DNA from: an uncultured Prevotellaceae bacterium
GTDB taxonomy: Bacteria > Bacteroidota > Bacteroidia > Bacteroidales > Bacteroidaceae
Assembly (NCBI GenBank): GCA_900314655.1
Contig: OMWC01000004.1
Location: 1-64,000, forward strand
Direction of reading: 5' to 3'
DNA: 64,000 nucleotides
Shown: positions 49,705-58,498 of the stretch, piece after piece
Numbering within the stretch: position 1 is the stretch's first letter
Layout of the letters: every line of letters starts with the position of its first letter
Notes under the pieces: model-generated
Told to the model about the DNA's origin: nothing
The model's database searches: none
Seen by the model: only the letters and a program-made list of their open reading frames with translations
Position numbers and translations under genes: made by a program

Positions 49705-51541
49705 AAGCGATACGTCGTTTTTGGAAGGCAGTAGCCCTTGCTTCAGAGCCAGCCGATAGTTTGCCGTGTAGGTACTGTTCAATCATCAGTCCGCCGATAG
49801 GTACACCGAAGTCTGCACCGAATCCGCCGTTCTCCACATAGACGGCAATGGCAATCTTGGGATTGTCCATCGGCGCGAAGCCCATAAATACGGAGTGGTC
49901 TTGTCCGCGGTTCTGTGCCGTACCGGTCTTTCCGCAGATGACAATGTCACCACGGTTCAGGTGCTTACAGGTTCCGCCAAGCACTGATGCGCGCATACCC
50001 TGCACGATATAGTCATAGGCAGCACGGCTGGCCAGTGTCTGATGGCGCCGGGTAAAGGCCGTGTCGAGCGGCTCACCCTTTACCTTACGGACAACATGGG
50101 GTGTATAGTAATAGCCACGGTTGGCAATGGTGGCACCAAGATTGGCAATCTGCAGGGGCGTGAGGTTCACCTCTCCCTGCCCGATACTGATGGAAATAAT
50201 CGTCAGACCATTCCAAGAGCCTTTATAGTTGTTGTCGTAATAGTCGGCATTAGGAATCAAGCCGCGCTTCTCGCCGGGGAGGTCAATGCCGAGCTTGTAG
50301 CCGAAGCCCATCGACACCATATAGTCGCGCCAACGGTTCATGGCGTCCTGAACAGTCTTATACTTCGAACGGTTGGACATCATATAATAGAGTCCCCAGC
50401 AGAAATAGCCGTTGCAGGAGGTACTGATGGCCGGAACGAGCGAAATGGGCGAAGCATGACCATGGCATCCTACGTGAAGACCTTTATGATAGAAACCGCG
50501 GTGACAGGGGAACACCGTGTGAATGGGATTAATGATTCCCTCCGTCATAAAGGTCAGGCCTTGTGAAGTCTTGAAGGTAGAGCCCGGGGGATACTGTCCC
50601 ATGATACTGCGATTGAGCAATGGTTTCCATACATTCTTCTGCAATTCGCGGTGCATCTTTCCACGCTGGCGGCCAACCATGATGCGAGGATCATAGGTAG
50701 GCGAACTGACCATGCAGAGCACTTCGCCCGTAGCAGGCTCGATGGCCACGATACTGCCGATTTTTCCTTCCAGCAATCGTTCGCCCAAGGCCTGAAGGTT
50801 GATGTCAATACTCAGTGTGAGGTCTTTTCCGGCTACAGGTTTACGGTCGAGGGCTCCATTCTGGTATTTTCCCTTGATACGCCCATGTGCATCACGAAGC
50901 AATATCTGAATACCTTTCTCGCCACGCAACTGTTTCTCATAATACCGTTCCACACCCAACTTGCCGATATAGTCGCCAGGCTGGTAATATTCATCCTCCT
51001 CGATATCCGACGGTGAAACCTCAGCCACATCGCCCAACACGTGGGCCGCATAGGGATATACATATTGACGGACACTGCGGCGCTGCACATAGAAACCCGG
51101 GAAACGGTACATTTTCTCCTGAAAGATGCTGAACTCTTTCTCCGACAGCTGGCTCATGAAGAGCTGCTGAGTGAAACGCGAATAGCCGGGATTCTTGGAA
51201 CGGTCCTTTATCTCGTCCATACGCTTGATGAAGTCTTCCTTCGTGATGCCCAGAGCATCGCAGAACTCCAGCGTGTCAAGATGGTCTTTCTCCTCATTCA
51301 TCACCACCATCAGGTCGTAACTGTGCTGGTTATAGACCATCAGCTTGCCGTTACGGTCGGAAATGACGCCACGCGCCGGAAACTCCACTTTCTTCAGGAA
51401 GGCATTGGAGTCGGCATTCTTCTTATAGTCGTCGCTCAGAATCTGAAGCGACAACAGGCGGAGCAGATAAATGACCACAATAGCAATGGCCACTCCCCCA
51501 ATCACATAGCGCCGGTTTTCGAGTTCGTAGTCGCCTTTCAC
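49685..51541 (-). CDS. mrdA: Penicillin-binding protein 2, elongasome transpeptidase
   Basis: 618 aa. One N-terminal membrane anchor ('YVIGGVAIAIVVIYLLRLL'), a dimerisation domain ('FPARGVISDRNGKLMVYN'), then the transpeptidase: SxxK in 'YPPGSTFKTSQ' (catalytic Ser), SxN in 'ISTSCNGYF' and KTG in 'ICGKTGTAQNRG'. Partner of RodA and MreC in side-wall synthesis. It overlaps mreD by 4 bp. Confidence 0.94.
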   Translation of the reverse strand: MKGDYELENRRYVIGGVAIAIVVIYLLRLLSLQILSDDYKKNADSNAFLKKVEFPARGVISDRNGKLMVYNQHSYDLMVVMNEEKDHLDTLEFCDALGITKEDFIKRMDEIKDRSKNPGYSRFTQQLFMSQLSEKEFSIFQEKMYRFPGFYVQRRSVRQYVYPYAAHVLGDVAEVSPSDIEEDEYYQPGDYIGKLGVERYYEKQLRGEKGIQILLRDAHGRIKGKYQNGALDRKPVAGKDLTLSIDINLQALGERLLEGKIGSIVAIEPATGEVLCMVSSPTYDPRIMVGRQRGKMHRELQKNVWKPLLNRSIMGQYPPGSTFKTSQGLTFMTEGIINPIHTVFPCHRGFYHKGLHVGCHGHASPISLVPAISTSCNGYFCWGLYYMMSNRSKYKTVQDAMNRWRDYMVSMGFGYKLGIDLPGEKRGLIPNADYYDNNYKGSWNGLTIISISIGQGEVNLTPLQIANLGATIANRGYYYTPHVVRKVKGEPLDTAFTRRHQTLASRAAYDYIVQGMRASVLGGTCKHLNRGDIVICGKTGTAQNRGQDHSVFMGFAPMDNPKIAIAVYVENGGFGADFGVPIGGLMIEQYLHGKLSAGSEARATAFQKRRIAYGSANR

Positions 51542-52038
51542 TGTCTGCGCAGGTTTTCAATCACCAGGATAAGCACAACCGTGAGCAGTGTGCTGGTAGA
51601 GATGCACAACAGCCACTGCATCCAGTTGAAGAAATTGAAGGCCTCCAGTGAGAAAAAGGCGAGCGTATAGAGAAACACCAGGATGATGGTGTAGAAAATA
51701 AACTTGCTGACGCCAAGCGAACGCATCCCCGGCTTGAGGTTGTCTTCGCTGTCACGCGTGAGGAATGGCTCTAAGACATAGGGCTGAAACAGTGCCACGA
51801 GAGTCATGGAACCCGCGGCCACACCGGGCGTATTGGAAAACACGTCGATACAGAGCCCCAGAAAGAAGCTCCACATCAGGATAGCCCACTTGGGATGATT
51901 GCGGCGGAAAAGGAGCACGAAATAGACGTAGAGCAGCGGAGTGGCTACGCCAAACAGATGGATATGGTTCAAGACCAATACCTGAACCACCAGAAAGACC
52001 AAGAAGGTCACTATCCTGTTAATCAAATCGGACGTCAT
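51538..52038 (-). CDS. mreD: Rod shape-determining protein MreD
   Basis: 166 aa, five or six predicted membrane segments ('IVTFLVFLVVQVLVLNHIHL', 'ILMWSFFLGLCIDVFSNTPG' and others). The identity comes mainly from hydrophobic pattern, length and its place between mreC and PBP2, with 4-bp overlaps on both sides. Confidence 0.88.
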   Translation of the reverse strand: MTSDLINRIVTFLVFLVVQVLVLNHIHLFGVATPLLYVYFVLLFRRNHPKWAILMWSFFLGLCIDVFSNTPGVAAGSMTLVALFQPYVLEPFLTRDSEDNLKPGMRSLGVSKFIFYTIILVFLYTLAFFSLEAFNFFNWMQWLLCISTSTLLTVVLILVIENLRRQ

Positions 52039-52901
52039 TTTCCACTCTTCACTTTAATAGAATCCTGAGCCGCGCGCATCAGTTCAATACGCTCACGCAT
52101 CGGCGCATCATCAATCACACAGACATCGCGCAGATTGCCGAAATCGGTACTCAGCTTTACCTGCACGCGATAAGAAAGACCGTCGCTGGAATTAAAGACA
52201 TGCAGAGCCTGCCCCACCAACAGCCCCGGAGGGAAGATACTGCTGTAGCCACTGGTAACGATGATGTCGCCCAGACGGAAATGGGCATGTCGCGGAATAT
52301 CGTTCACATCGGCCAGCGAAGAACTGCCGCCCTTCCACTGCAGATAGCCGTAGTAACCGCGCTTGGCAATGGTCACACTGATATTCGACTGGCTGTGGAG
52401 CACGGGCAGAACGATGCTGTAGTGCCTGCTCGACATATAGACCACGCCGACCACACCATTGCCGCAGGCCACACCCATATCGCGGTGTACGCCGTCGGCC
52501 GTTCCCTTGTCGATGGTGATATAGTTGTCTCTCTTGTCGATGGAGTTGGTTATCACCTTGGCGGGAATCAGATGATAGTCCTGAAGCAGAGCCAGCTGAT
52601 TGTTCTTCAGATAAGAAGAATCGCGTGTCAGTCTCGCGAGCTGTTCCGACATCACCTGAACCTGCCGTTCCAGATAGAGGTTGCGCTGCGTCAGCTGCTC
52701 GTTGTTCTTGGTCAGGCTGAAGAAATTCTCCAGTTCGGAGTTCCATTCATACACCTTTCCAGATACAGCATTGGCGGTTGTGAAATACACACTACCCTGA
52801 TAGCTGTTGAACTGAAACAACAGCACCATACTGATAACCTCCAGAAAAACGAAGAGAAACCAGTGATTGTATTTCGCAAAGAACGCGAGTAGATTGTTCA
52901 C
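52035..52901 (-). CDS. mreC: Rod shape-determining protein MreC
   Basis: 288 aa. N-terminal membrane anchor ('NHWFLFVFLEVISMVLLFQF'), a coiled-coil region near residues 55-95 ('KNNEQLTQRNLYLERQVQVM'), then two beta-barrels ('AKVITNSIDKRDNYITIDKG', 'GVVGVVYMSSRHYSIVLPVL', 'LGDIIVTSGYSSIFPPGLLV'). Periplasmic scaffold of the elongasome. Confidence 0.92.
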   Translation of the reverse strand: MNNLLAFFAKYNHWFLFVFLEVISMVLLFQFNSYQGSVYFTTANAVSGKVYEWNSELENFFSLTKNNEQLTQRNLYLERQVQVMSEQLARLTRDSSYLKNNQLALLQDYHLIPAKVITNSIDKRDNYITIDKGTADGVHRDMGVACGNGVVGVVYMSSRHYSIVLPVLHSQSNISVTIAKRGYYGYLQWKGGSSSLADVNDIPRHAHFRLGDIIVTSGYSSIFPPGLLVGQALHVFNSSDGLSYRVQVKLSTDFGNLRDVCVIDDAPMRERIELMRAAQDSIKVKSGK

Positions 52902-52904
52902 CGC

Positions 52905-52950
52905 AGAACCTCAGACCTGAAACTTGGAACCTGAAACTTGAAACCTGAAG
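52905..52950. repeat. AACCTGAAACTTG tandem words between mreC and mreB
   Basis: ACCTGAAACTTGGAACCTG followed by AAACTTGAAACCTGAAG; short words repeated about three times in the 57-bp gap. Confidence 0.6.
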
Positions 52951-52958
52951 CCAGGCAA

Positions 52959-53981
52959 CTATCGCATCAAGAATGAGAAGCGGTCAACATTGTTCAGGGC
53001 TATGCCTGCACCCTTAGCCACACAGTGGAGCGGATCCTCGGCGATATGGAACGGAATGTTGATCTTATCCTGCAGACGCTTGTCGAGACCACGGAGCAGA
53101 GCACCGCCGCCAGTCAGGTAGATACCATTGTGAACGATATCGGCATACAGTTCAGGAGGCGTGCTCTCCAAGGCAGAGAGGACAGCCGTCTCGATGCGTG
53201 CCACGGTCTTGTCCAGGCAATGGGCAATCTCCTGATAGCAAACAGGCACCTCCATAGGCAGGGCCGTGATGCGGTTAGGTCCGTGAACGATATAGTCTTC
53301 GGGTCCTTCTTCGCCAAGATCTGTCAAGGCAGAACCCACATTGATCTTGATACGCTCAGCCATACGCTCCGAAACCTTCACGTTGTGCTGACGACTCATA
53401 TATTCCTGAATATCAGAGGTCAGGTCGTCACCAGCCACCTTGATAGAGTTGTTGGCCACGATACCTCCCAGCGAAATAACGGCAATCTCCGTGGTACCGC
53501 CACCGATATCCACAATCATGTTGCCCTCAGGTGCTTCCACATCGATACCGATACCGATGGCAGCAGCCATAGGCTCGAAAATCAGATACACGTCACGGCC
53601 GTCGGCATGCTCAGCAGAGTCGCGCACGGCACGAAGCTCCACCTCAGTACTACCCGAGGGAACACCGATCACCATACGGAGAGAGGGCGAAAACAGGCGG
53701 CTACCCGTATGTACCATCTTGATAAGGCCACGCATCATCTGCTCGCAAGCCGTGAAGTCGGCAATCACGCCATCACGCAGCGGACGGATAGTGCGGATAT
53801 TGTCGTGTGTCTTCTCATACATCATCTTGGCCTTCTCACCCACGGCAATCATCTTGTCGGTGCGGCGGTCCAGTGCTACCACTGAAGGCTCGTCAACCAC
53901 AATCTTATCATCACTGATAATGATGGTGTTGGCGGTACCAAGGTCCATTGCAATTTCTTGAACAAAACTGAAAAATCCCAT
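52959..53981 (-). CDS. mreB: Rod shape-determining actin homologue MreB
   Basis: 340 aa. Actin-fold motifs: phosphate-1 'AMDLGTANTIII', 'VIADFTACEQMMRG', phosphate-2 'MIVDIGGGTTEIAVISLGGI', and adenosine motif 'GIYLTGGGALLRGLD'. Cytoskeletal filament that positions the wall-synthesis machinery encoded downstream. Start ATG 53981, 32 bp after the IMP cyclohydrolase gene. Confidence 0.95.
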   Translation of the reverse strand: MGFFSFVQEIAMDLGTANTIIISDDKIVVDEPSVVALDRRTDKMIAVGEKAKMMYEKTHDNIRTIRPLRDGVIADFTACEQMMRGLIKMVHTGSRLFSPSLRMVIGVPSGSTEVELRAVRDSAEHADGRDVYLIFEPMAAAIGIGIDVEAPEGNMIVDIGGGTTEIAVISLGGIVANNSIKVAGDDLTSDIQEYMSRQHNVKVSERMAERIKINVGSALTDLGEEGPEDYIVHGPNRITALPMEVPVCYQEIAHCLDKTVARIETAVLSALESTPPELYADIVHNGIYLTGGGALLRGLDKRLQDKINIPFHIAEDPLHCVAKGAGIALNNVDRFSFLMR

Positions 53982-54013
53982 CTTCTTTTTCTTCTTTTTT
54001 ACTTTTTTCCTTT

Positions 54014-54613
54014 TTACTTCTTCTCAAACCATGCGTTGATGGCCGTGTCGTAATGGCTGCTCACGCCGAAAGCTCGTGTAGCCAGCATACGACGGTCTTC
54101 GATATCAGTCTCGGCACCTTTCTTGTTGAGGATGTCGAGCAGCACGCTATATTCGGCCTTTGAAGGAACGATGACCACATCCTTGAAGTTCTTTGCTCCG
54201 GCACGAATCAGCGAGATACCACCGATGTCGATCTTCTCAATGATATCCTGCTCCGAACTGCTGGCATCAGCCACAGTCTGCTCGAAGGGATACAAATCTA
54301 CGATAACCAGGTCGATGCTGGGAATATCATATTCAGCCATCTGCTGCTGATCGCCCTCATTGTCACGGCGTGCCAAGATGCCGCCGAAGATTTTGGGATG
54401 AAGCGTCTTCACGCGACCTCCGAGGATAGAAGGATAAGTCGTCACATCCTCTACCTTCTCACATTCATAACCCAGACTCTCGATAAACTTCTGGGTACCA
54501 CCTGTAGAAAGGAATTTCACGCCTTCTGCATTCAGTTTGGCGAGCAATTCATCCAACCCGTCCTTGTGGAAAACCGACACAAGGGCAGTCTTAATTTTTT
54601 TCGTTCCGGCCAT
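54014..54613 (-). CDS. Standalone IMP cyclohydrolase (N-terminal domain of PurH; PurJ-type)
   Basis: 199 aa, matching only the MGS-fold cyclohydrolase half of bifunctional PurH (usually about 510 aa). Seen: 'ALVSVFHKDGLDELLAKLNA', 'LSTGGTQKFIE', 'ILGGRVKTLHPKIFGGILAR', 'IDLVIVDLYPFEQTVAD' and 'IEKIDIGGISLIRAGAKN'. It ends naturally at 'SSHYDTAINAWFEKK' with no formyltransferase sequence after it and no room before mreB. The AICAR formyltransferase must therefore be encoded elsewhere (inference). -7 box TAACTTTG at 54654-54661. Confidence 0.88.
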   Translation of the reverse strand: MAGTKKIKTALVSVFHKDGLDELLAKLNAEGVKFLSTGGTQKFIESLGYECEKVEDVTTYPSILGGRVKTLHPKIFGGILARRDNEGDQQQMAEYDIPSIDLVIVDLYPFEQTVADASSSEQDIIEKIDIGGISLIRAGAKNFKDVVIVPSKAEYSVLLDILNKKGAETDIEDRRMLATRAFGVSSHYDTAINAWFEKK

Positions 54614-54653
54614 AAATCTATTTAATGTACATTAATAATATGCGAATTGCGTG

Positions 54654-54661
54654 CAAAGTTA
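54654..54661 (-). promoter_or_regulatory. -7 box of the IMP cyclohydrolase-mre operon
   Basis: TAACTTTG on the minus strand within GCACTAACTTTGCAC, an extended match to the esterase and metF promoters. Confidence 0.6.
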
Positions 54662-54886
54662 GTGCATTTTTTTTATTTCGCGAAGAGTATCACGCATAAA
54701 ATTATTTAATATGGAGATTTTTTGCTGCAAATCAAAACGAAAAACACATTTTGCTTCAATTTGCTCTCGCTAAAAATAAAAGGAGGCAAATCAAAAGGCG
54801 TTTTTCAAATAAGAAGCAGAAAAGAAAGAATCCCCGTATAAATACTTTTTAACACACTTTTACAGGTCGTATTAAATATTTTTTTG

Positions 54887-55121
54887 TATATTTGCAGCAT
54901 TAACCATGCTCTTTACGAGAGCTACGTTACTAAAACTTTCAATTATGCTACTGGAAATCAGTGCAAAACTGAAGATTACGCTCCTAAAGAAAACGACACG
55001 CCACTAAACTTAGTGGTGACCCCCAGTTTTGATTTTTCAGCAAAATCCCTCCCCGATAGTATTTTGAATACAGGATTTCTGGACACCTGTTTACGCCTAG
55101 TATTTTTCCATACCACTAAAA
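54887..55121 (+). promoter_or_regulatory. Promoter and 220-nt leader of the T6SS operon
   Basis: TATATTTG at 54887-54894, then about 225 nt before the antiterminator ATG. A small hairpin GCTCT-TTACG-AGAGC lies 14-28 nt after the -7 box, and CCACTA-AACT-TAGTGG at 55001-55016 is followed by a partly T-rich stretch. The arrangement suits an antitermination leader (recruitment hairpin, then a termination or pause site). An 82-codon frame across it is not convincing. Confidence 0.5.
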
Positions 55122-55670
55122 ATGCAAACTGAGAAAAGCCTGCAATGGTTTCCCATGCGAGTTACCTACAATCGTGAACTTAAGGTCAAAGAGCATTTGG
55201 ATACCATTAATGTGGAAAATTTTATTCCTTTACACTACGAAATCGTAGGTAAGGGAAACGACAGAAAGAGGAAATTGGTACCCGCAGTCCACAACCTAAT
55301 CTTTATCAGATCCACCAAGCAGCAGTTGACCAATCTGAAGCAAAGCGTTAAAGAACTGGAACCTCTTAGATTTATCGTACGTACGAACCTTGACGGTAAC
55401 AGTGAAATCCTCCGTATCCCTGACAAACAGATGGAAAACTTCATGCGAGTAGCCTCCATACAAGATGACAGCGTCATGTTTCTTCAGCCTGGAGACTACA
55501 TAAACAAAATAGGCCGTCGCGTACTTATCACTGAAGGAATTTTTGCTGGTGTAGAGGGGGTAATCAAACGATTCAAGAACAACAGACACGTTGTTGTACA
55601 GATGGAAGGGCTTGCTGCCGTGGCCATAACCTATGTACCTGCCAACTATATTGCCACTATAAACGAATAA
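55122..55670 (+). CDS. UpxY-family transcription antiterminator (NusG paralogue)
   Basis: 182 aa. N-terminal NGN domain ('LQWFPMRVTYNRELKVKEHL', 'ENFIPLHYEIV', 'RKLVPAVHNLIFIRSTKQQ') and C-terminal KOW domain ('LQPGDYINKIGRRVLITEGI', 'FAGVEGVIKRFKNNRHVVVQ'). UpxY proteins in Bacteroides prevent premature termination in the leader of their own capsule operon. Here the gene is first in a T6SS operon, 17 bp before clpV, with a structured leader upstream. It may thus act on T6SS transcription (inference). Confidence 0.85.
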   Translation: MQTEKSLQWFPMRVTYNRELKVKEHLDTINVENFIPLHYEIVGKGNDRKRKLVPAVHNLIFIRSTKQQLTNLKQSVKELEPLRFIVRTNLDGNSEILRIPDKQMENFMRVASIQDDSVMFLQPGDYINKIGRRVLITEGIFAGVEGVIKRFKNNRHVVVQMEGLAAVAITYVPANYIATINE

Positions 55671-55687
55671 CATAATCAGGTAAAACT

Positions 55688-57967
55688 ATGGACAAGTACT
55701 TAAAACTCCTTGAGAATCTTCCGAATTTGCTACACGTTGCACAGTCATTTGCCAACGAGCACAAATCGCCGAAGATTGAACCCGCCCATTTGCTTCGCGC
55801 ACTCCTTCACAAGAGTGCCGGTCTGGTAAACTTCATTGAGGACACCCTCGATGAAGACTATTATTATATGGTGGATTGGGCAGACATGCGTATGCAGCAA
55901 TGCGACAAGTCTCCCTATCCCATGAAAGGCTTTGAACTATCCCACGATGCGGAAAATGTAGTAAAAGAAGCCAATGAGCTTAGTGAAAAATGCGGATTGT
56001 CGGAAATCACCGCCCCTTGCCTGTTGGCAGCTTTGGTCAGTCCAGGTGTTGGATTCAGCTACGAACAATTGAAGACACTGCCTTTGCAACCTGAAAAGAT
56101 TCTGAAGACTATTTCTGGAAATGCTCCCATTAAGGCGGCTTCCAGCAGTACTTCAAGTAATAAGGTTGCCAGCATTGACGAAGGTTCCTCTGATTATTAT
56201 ATTCCGATGCTGAGTGAAGTGGCAGAACAGTCTATTATTGGTTTCGACAAAGAGATTCTCTCCATCATTGAGGTGTTGGCACGCAAAGACCGAGCAAATC
56301 TTTTAATTGTTGGCGAAACTGGAGTTGGAAAGACAAGCCTTATCAACGGCATCGTACAACGCCTGCGCGACAAGCGCGTACCAGCTTCACTCGAATCCAT
56401 GGAACCTTTTGAACTTGACCTTATTGCTCTGAGTCAAGGCGTTAGTTACAAAGGTGAGATAGAAGATCGGTTCAAGCAAGTTACCCAGTTGCTACTCAAT
56501 CAAACGCAACCTGTTTTGGTCATTGAAAACTTCCATCGTGTGGAAGACAAGCAGTCTGTTCTCAACGGCATTCTGCCTAACCTGAAGAAACTTCTTTCCA
56601 AAAACCAGTTACAAGTCATCATCACCTCCACCATTGACGGATTCACAAAGGATATAGAGAAAGACAAGGAACTGACCGCATTCTTTGAGAAAATCACCGT
56701 GGAAGAGCCCAACGAAGAATCAGCCATTGAAATCATCAAGAGCAAGCGTGAAAGTTACGAACAGTTCCACCATCTGCCTATTGAAGATGATGTTCCTGCG
56801 GAAATCGTACGATTGGCCAAACGCTATATGCCCGACCGCAACCTGCCTTCATCCGCACTCGATCTTCTCGACCGTGCCATGTCGTCAGTTAAGATCTCCT
56901 TTGAACTTTCGATGATGGATGAATCGGAACCCCAGGACAAACCTGAGCCCAAACTCGAAAAAGACGCGGTGCGTGATGTGGTGGCTAAGATGACAGGAAT
57001 TCCTATGGGTAACATTCAGAGTGAAGAACGTGAGAAGCTATCTAATGCAGAAGCCACACTCCATAAACGTGTAGTAGGTCAGAATCATGCCATCAAGAGT
57101 ATCCTCGATGCCATCTTCGAATCACGCTCTGGCCTTAACAAGAAGGGACAACCTATGGGGTCTTTCTTCTTCCTCGGCCCGACAGGTACCGGAAAGACAG
57201 AGTTGGCTAAATCTTTGGCTGCTTTCCTTTTCGACGACGAAACAGCTATGCTCCGCTTTGATATGTCGGAATACAAGGAAGAGCACTCCGTCGCCCTGCT
57301 CTATGGCGCGCCTCCAGGTTATGTAGGCTATGAAGAGGGAGGATTACTGGTGAACCAGATTCGCCAGCACCCATATTCTGTTGTGCTTTTCGACGAGATT
57401 GAAAAGGCTCACAAATCGGTGTTCGATCTCTTCCTTCAAATCCTGGATGAAGGTAAGCTACACGACCGCTTAGGTCGCGTGGGCGATTTCTCCAACTCGC
57501 TTATTATCTTCACCTCTAATATTGGCAGCGACTACATCTTCAAGTCGTTCGGTGAAGGCATCGTTCCTACCCACGACAAACTGCTCGAGGTAATGCAAGG
57601 ACAATTCCGTCCTGAGTTCCTGGCTCGTCTGACAGAGATTGTCCCATTCTCGCCGATTACGGAAGAAATGATTGACCGCATCTTCGACATCCACATCAAG
57701 AACCTGCTGAAGACGCTGAATGAGCAGAACATCAAACTCGTCATTGATGAGTCGGCACGAAAGTATGTGACGAAGGTTGGATTCAACGCCCACTACGGAG
57801 CCCGTCCCATCCTCGGTATTATCCGCAAGGAAATCCGGCGGCCACTCTCTAAACTCATCATCTCTGGCGACATTACTCCTGGTGACACTGTCACAATGAA
57901 ATATGACGAAGAAAAGAAGGAAATCAATTGGGAAATCGACAGCCCCGAAGAAAACAATGCTGAATAA
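55688..57967 (+). CDS. clpV: T6SS sheath-recycling AAA+ ATPase ClpV/TssH
   Basis: 759-aa ClpB/ClpV-like unfoldase with Clp-N repeats (1-145) and two AAA+ modules. D1: Walker A GETGVGKT at 209-216, but the Walker B site reads 'PVLVIENFH' (278-283) in place of the usual IDE, so D1 may bind but not hydrolyse ATP. The long M-domain coiled coil of ClpB appears missing or very short, which explains the small size. D2: Walker A 'GPTGTGKTELA', Walker B 'VVLFDEIEKAH', pore loop 'GAPPGYVGYEEGG', all intact. Followed by tssB, which supports sheath disassembly. Confidence 0.88.
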   Translation: MDKYLKLLENLPNLLHVAQSFANEHKSPKIEPAHLLRALLHKSAGLVNFIEDTLDEDYYYMVDWADMRMQQCDKSPYPMKGFELSHDAENVVKEANELSEKCGLSEITAPCLLAALVSPGVGFSYEQLKTLPLQPEKILKTISGNAPIKAASSSTSSNKVASIDEGSSDYYIPMLSEVAEQSIIGFDKEILSIIEVLARKDRANLLIVGETGVGKTSLINGIVQRLRDKRVPASLESMEPFELDLIALSQGVSYKGEIEDRFKQVTQLLLNQTQPVLVIENFHRVEDKQSVLNGILPNLKKLLSKNQLQVIITSTIDGFTKDIEKDKELTAFFEKITVEEPNEESAIEIIKSKRESYEQFHHLPIEDDVPAEIVRLAKRYMPDRNLPSSALDLLDRAMSSVKISFELSMMDESEPQDKPEPKLEKDAVRDVVAKMTGIPMGNIQSEEREKLSNAEATLHKRVVGQNHAIKSILDAIFESRSGLNKKGQPMGSFFFLGPTGTGKTELAKSLAAFLFDDETAMLRFDMSEYKEEHSVALLYGAPPGYVGYEEGGLLVNQIRQHPYSVVLFDEIEKAHKSVFDLFLQILDEGKLHDRLGRVGDFSNSLIIFTSNIGSDYIFKSFGEGIVPTHDKLLEVMQGQFRPEFLARLTEIVPFSPITEEMIDRIFDIHIKNLLKTLNEQNIKLVIDESARKYVTKVGFNAHYGARPILGIIRKEIRRPLSKLIISGDITPGDTVTMKYDEEKKEINWEIDSPEENNAE

Positions 57968-58005
57968 ACCAAAATAACAATTTATAAACTAATAAACAAC
58001 AAATT

Positions 58006-58461
58006 ATGGCAAGAAAAACCGTTATTACTAAAGTCCTGGACGCAGAAGCGCAGGATGGTATCATTGAGTTCCCACAAAATAGGGCCCTCTATGCAGACCA
58101 ATTCACAGACGAAGCACCAAACACCGACGACGATCGTGAAGGCTTCAAACCCAAGAGCATGAAGGAAGTATTCGAACACTACCAGCCTTCCAAGAAGGGC
58201 GTTGCCTTGGAAACAGAGGAAGGGGGCGCCGTCTTTGAGGATTTTGACTTCAAACAGATTAAGGATTTTGAAGATGACATGCTCATCGAACAAAGTCAAT
58301 TGCTCGGAGAGGAGAAAGGTAAAATTGATGCTTTCAACAGCGTAATCCGCCAGTTGGAAAAGAACAAGACCTTGCGTAATGCCCTCAAAGACGAGGCCGC
58401 ACGCGGAAACCTTAAGAACGCTCTCAAGGCTCTGCTCTCAGAGTTGGAAGAGGCTGAGTAA
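58006..58461 (+). CDS. tssB: T6SS sheath small subunit TssB
   Basis: 151 aa. 'KPKSMKEVFEHYQPSKKGVA' and 'FEDFDFKQIKDFEDDMLIEQ' match the TssB core (sheath strands and helix); the C-terminal 'IRQLEKNKTLRNALKDEAAR' helix is also typical. Paired with tssC 37 bp downstream to form the contractile sheath. Confidence 0.85.
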   Translation: MARKTVITKVLDAEAQDGIIEFPQNRALYADQFTDEAPNTDDDREGFKPKSMKEVFEHYQPSKKGVALETEEGGAVFEDFDFKQIKDFEDDMLIEQSQLLGEEKGKIDAFNSVIRQLEKNKTLRNALKDEAARGNLKNALKALLSELEEAE

Positions 58462-58498
58462 ATATTTGGATATTTAAATTGAATTAAAAGAAAGCAAT

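Noticed and set aside
54884..55132. 82-codon frame ahead of the antiterminator
   Set aside because: It begins inside the promoter box and overlaps the true start; the leader hairpins explain the region better.
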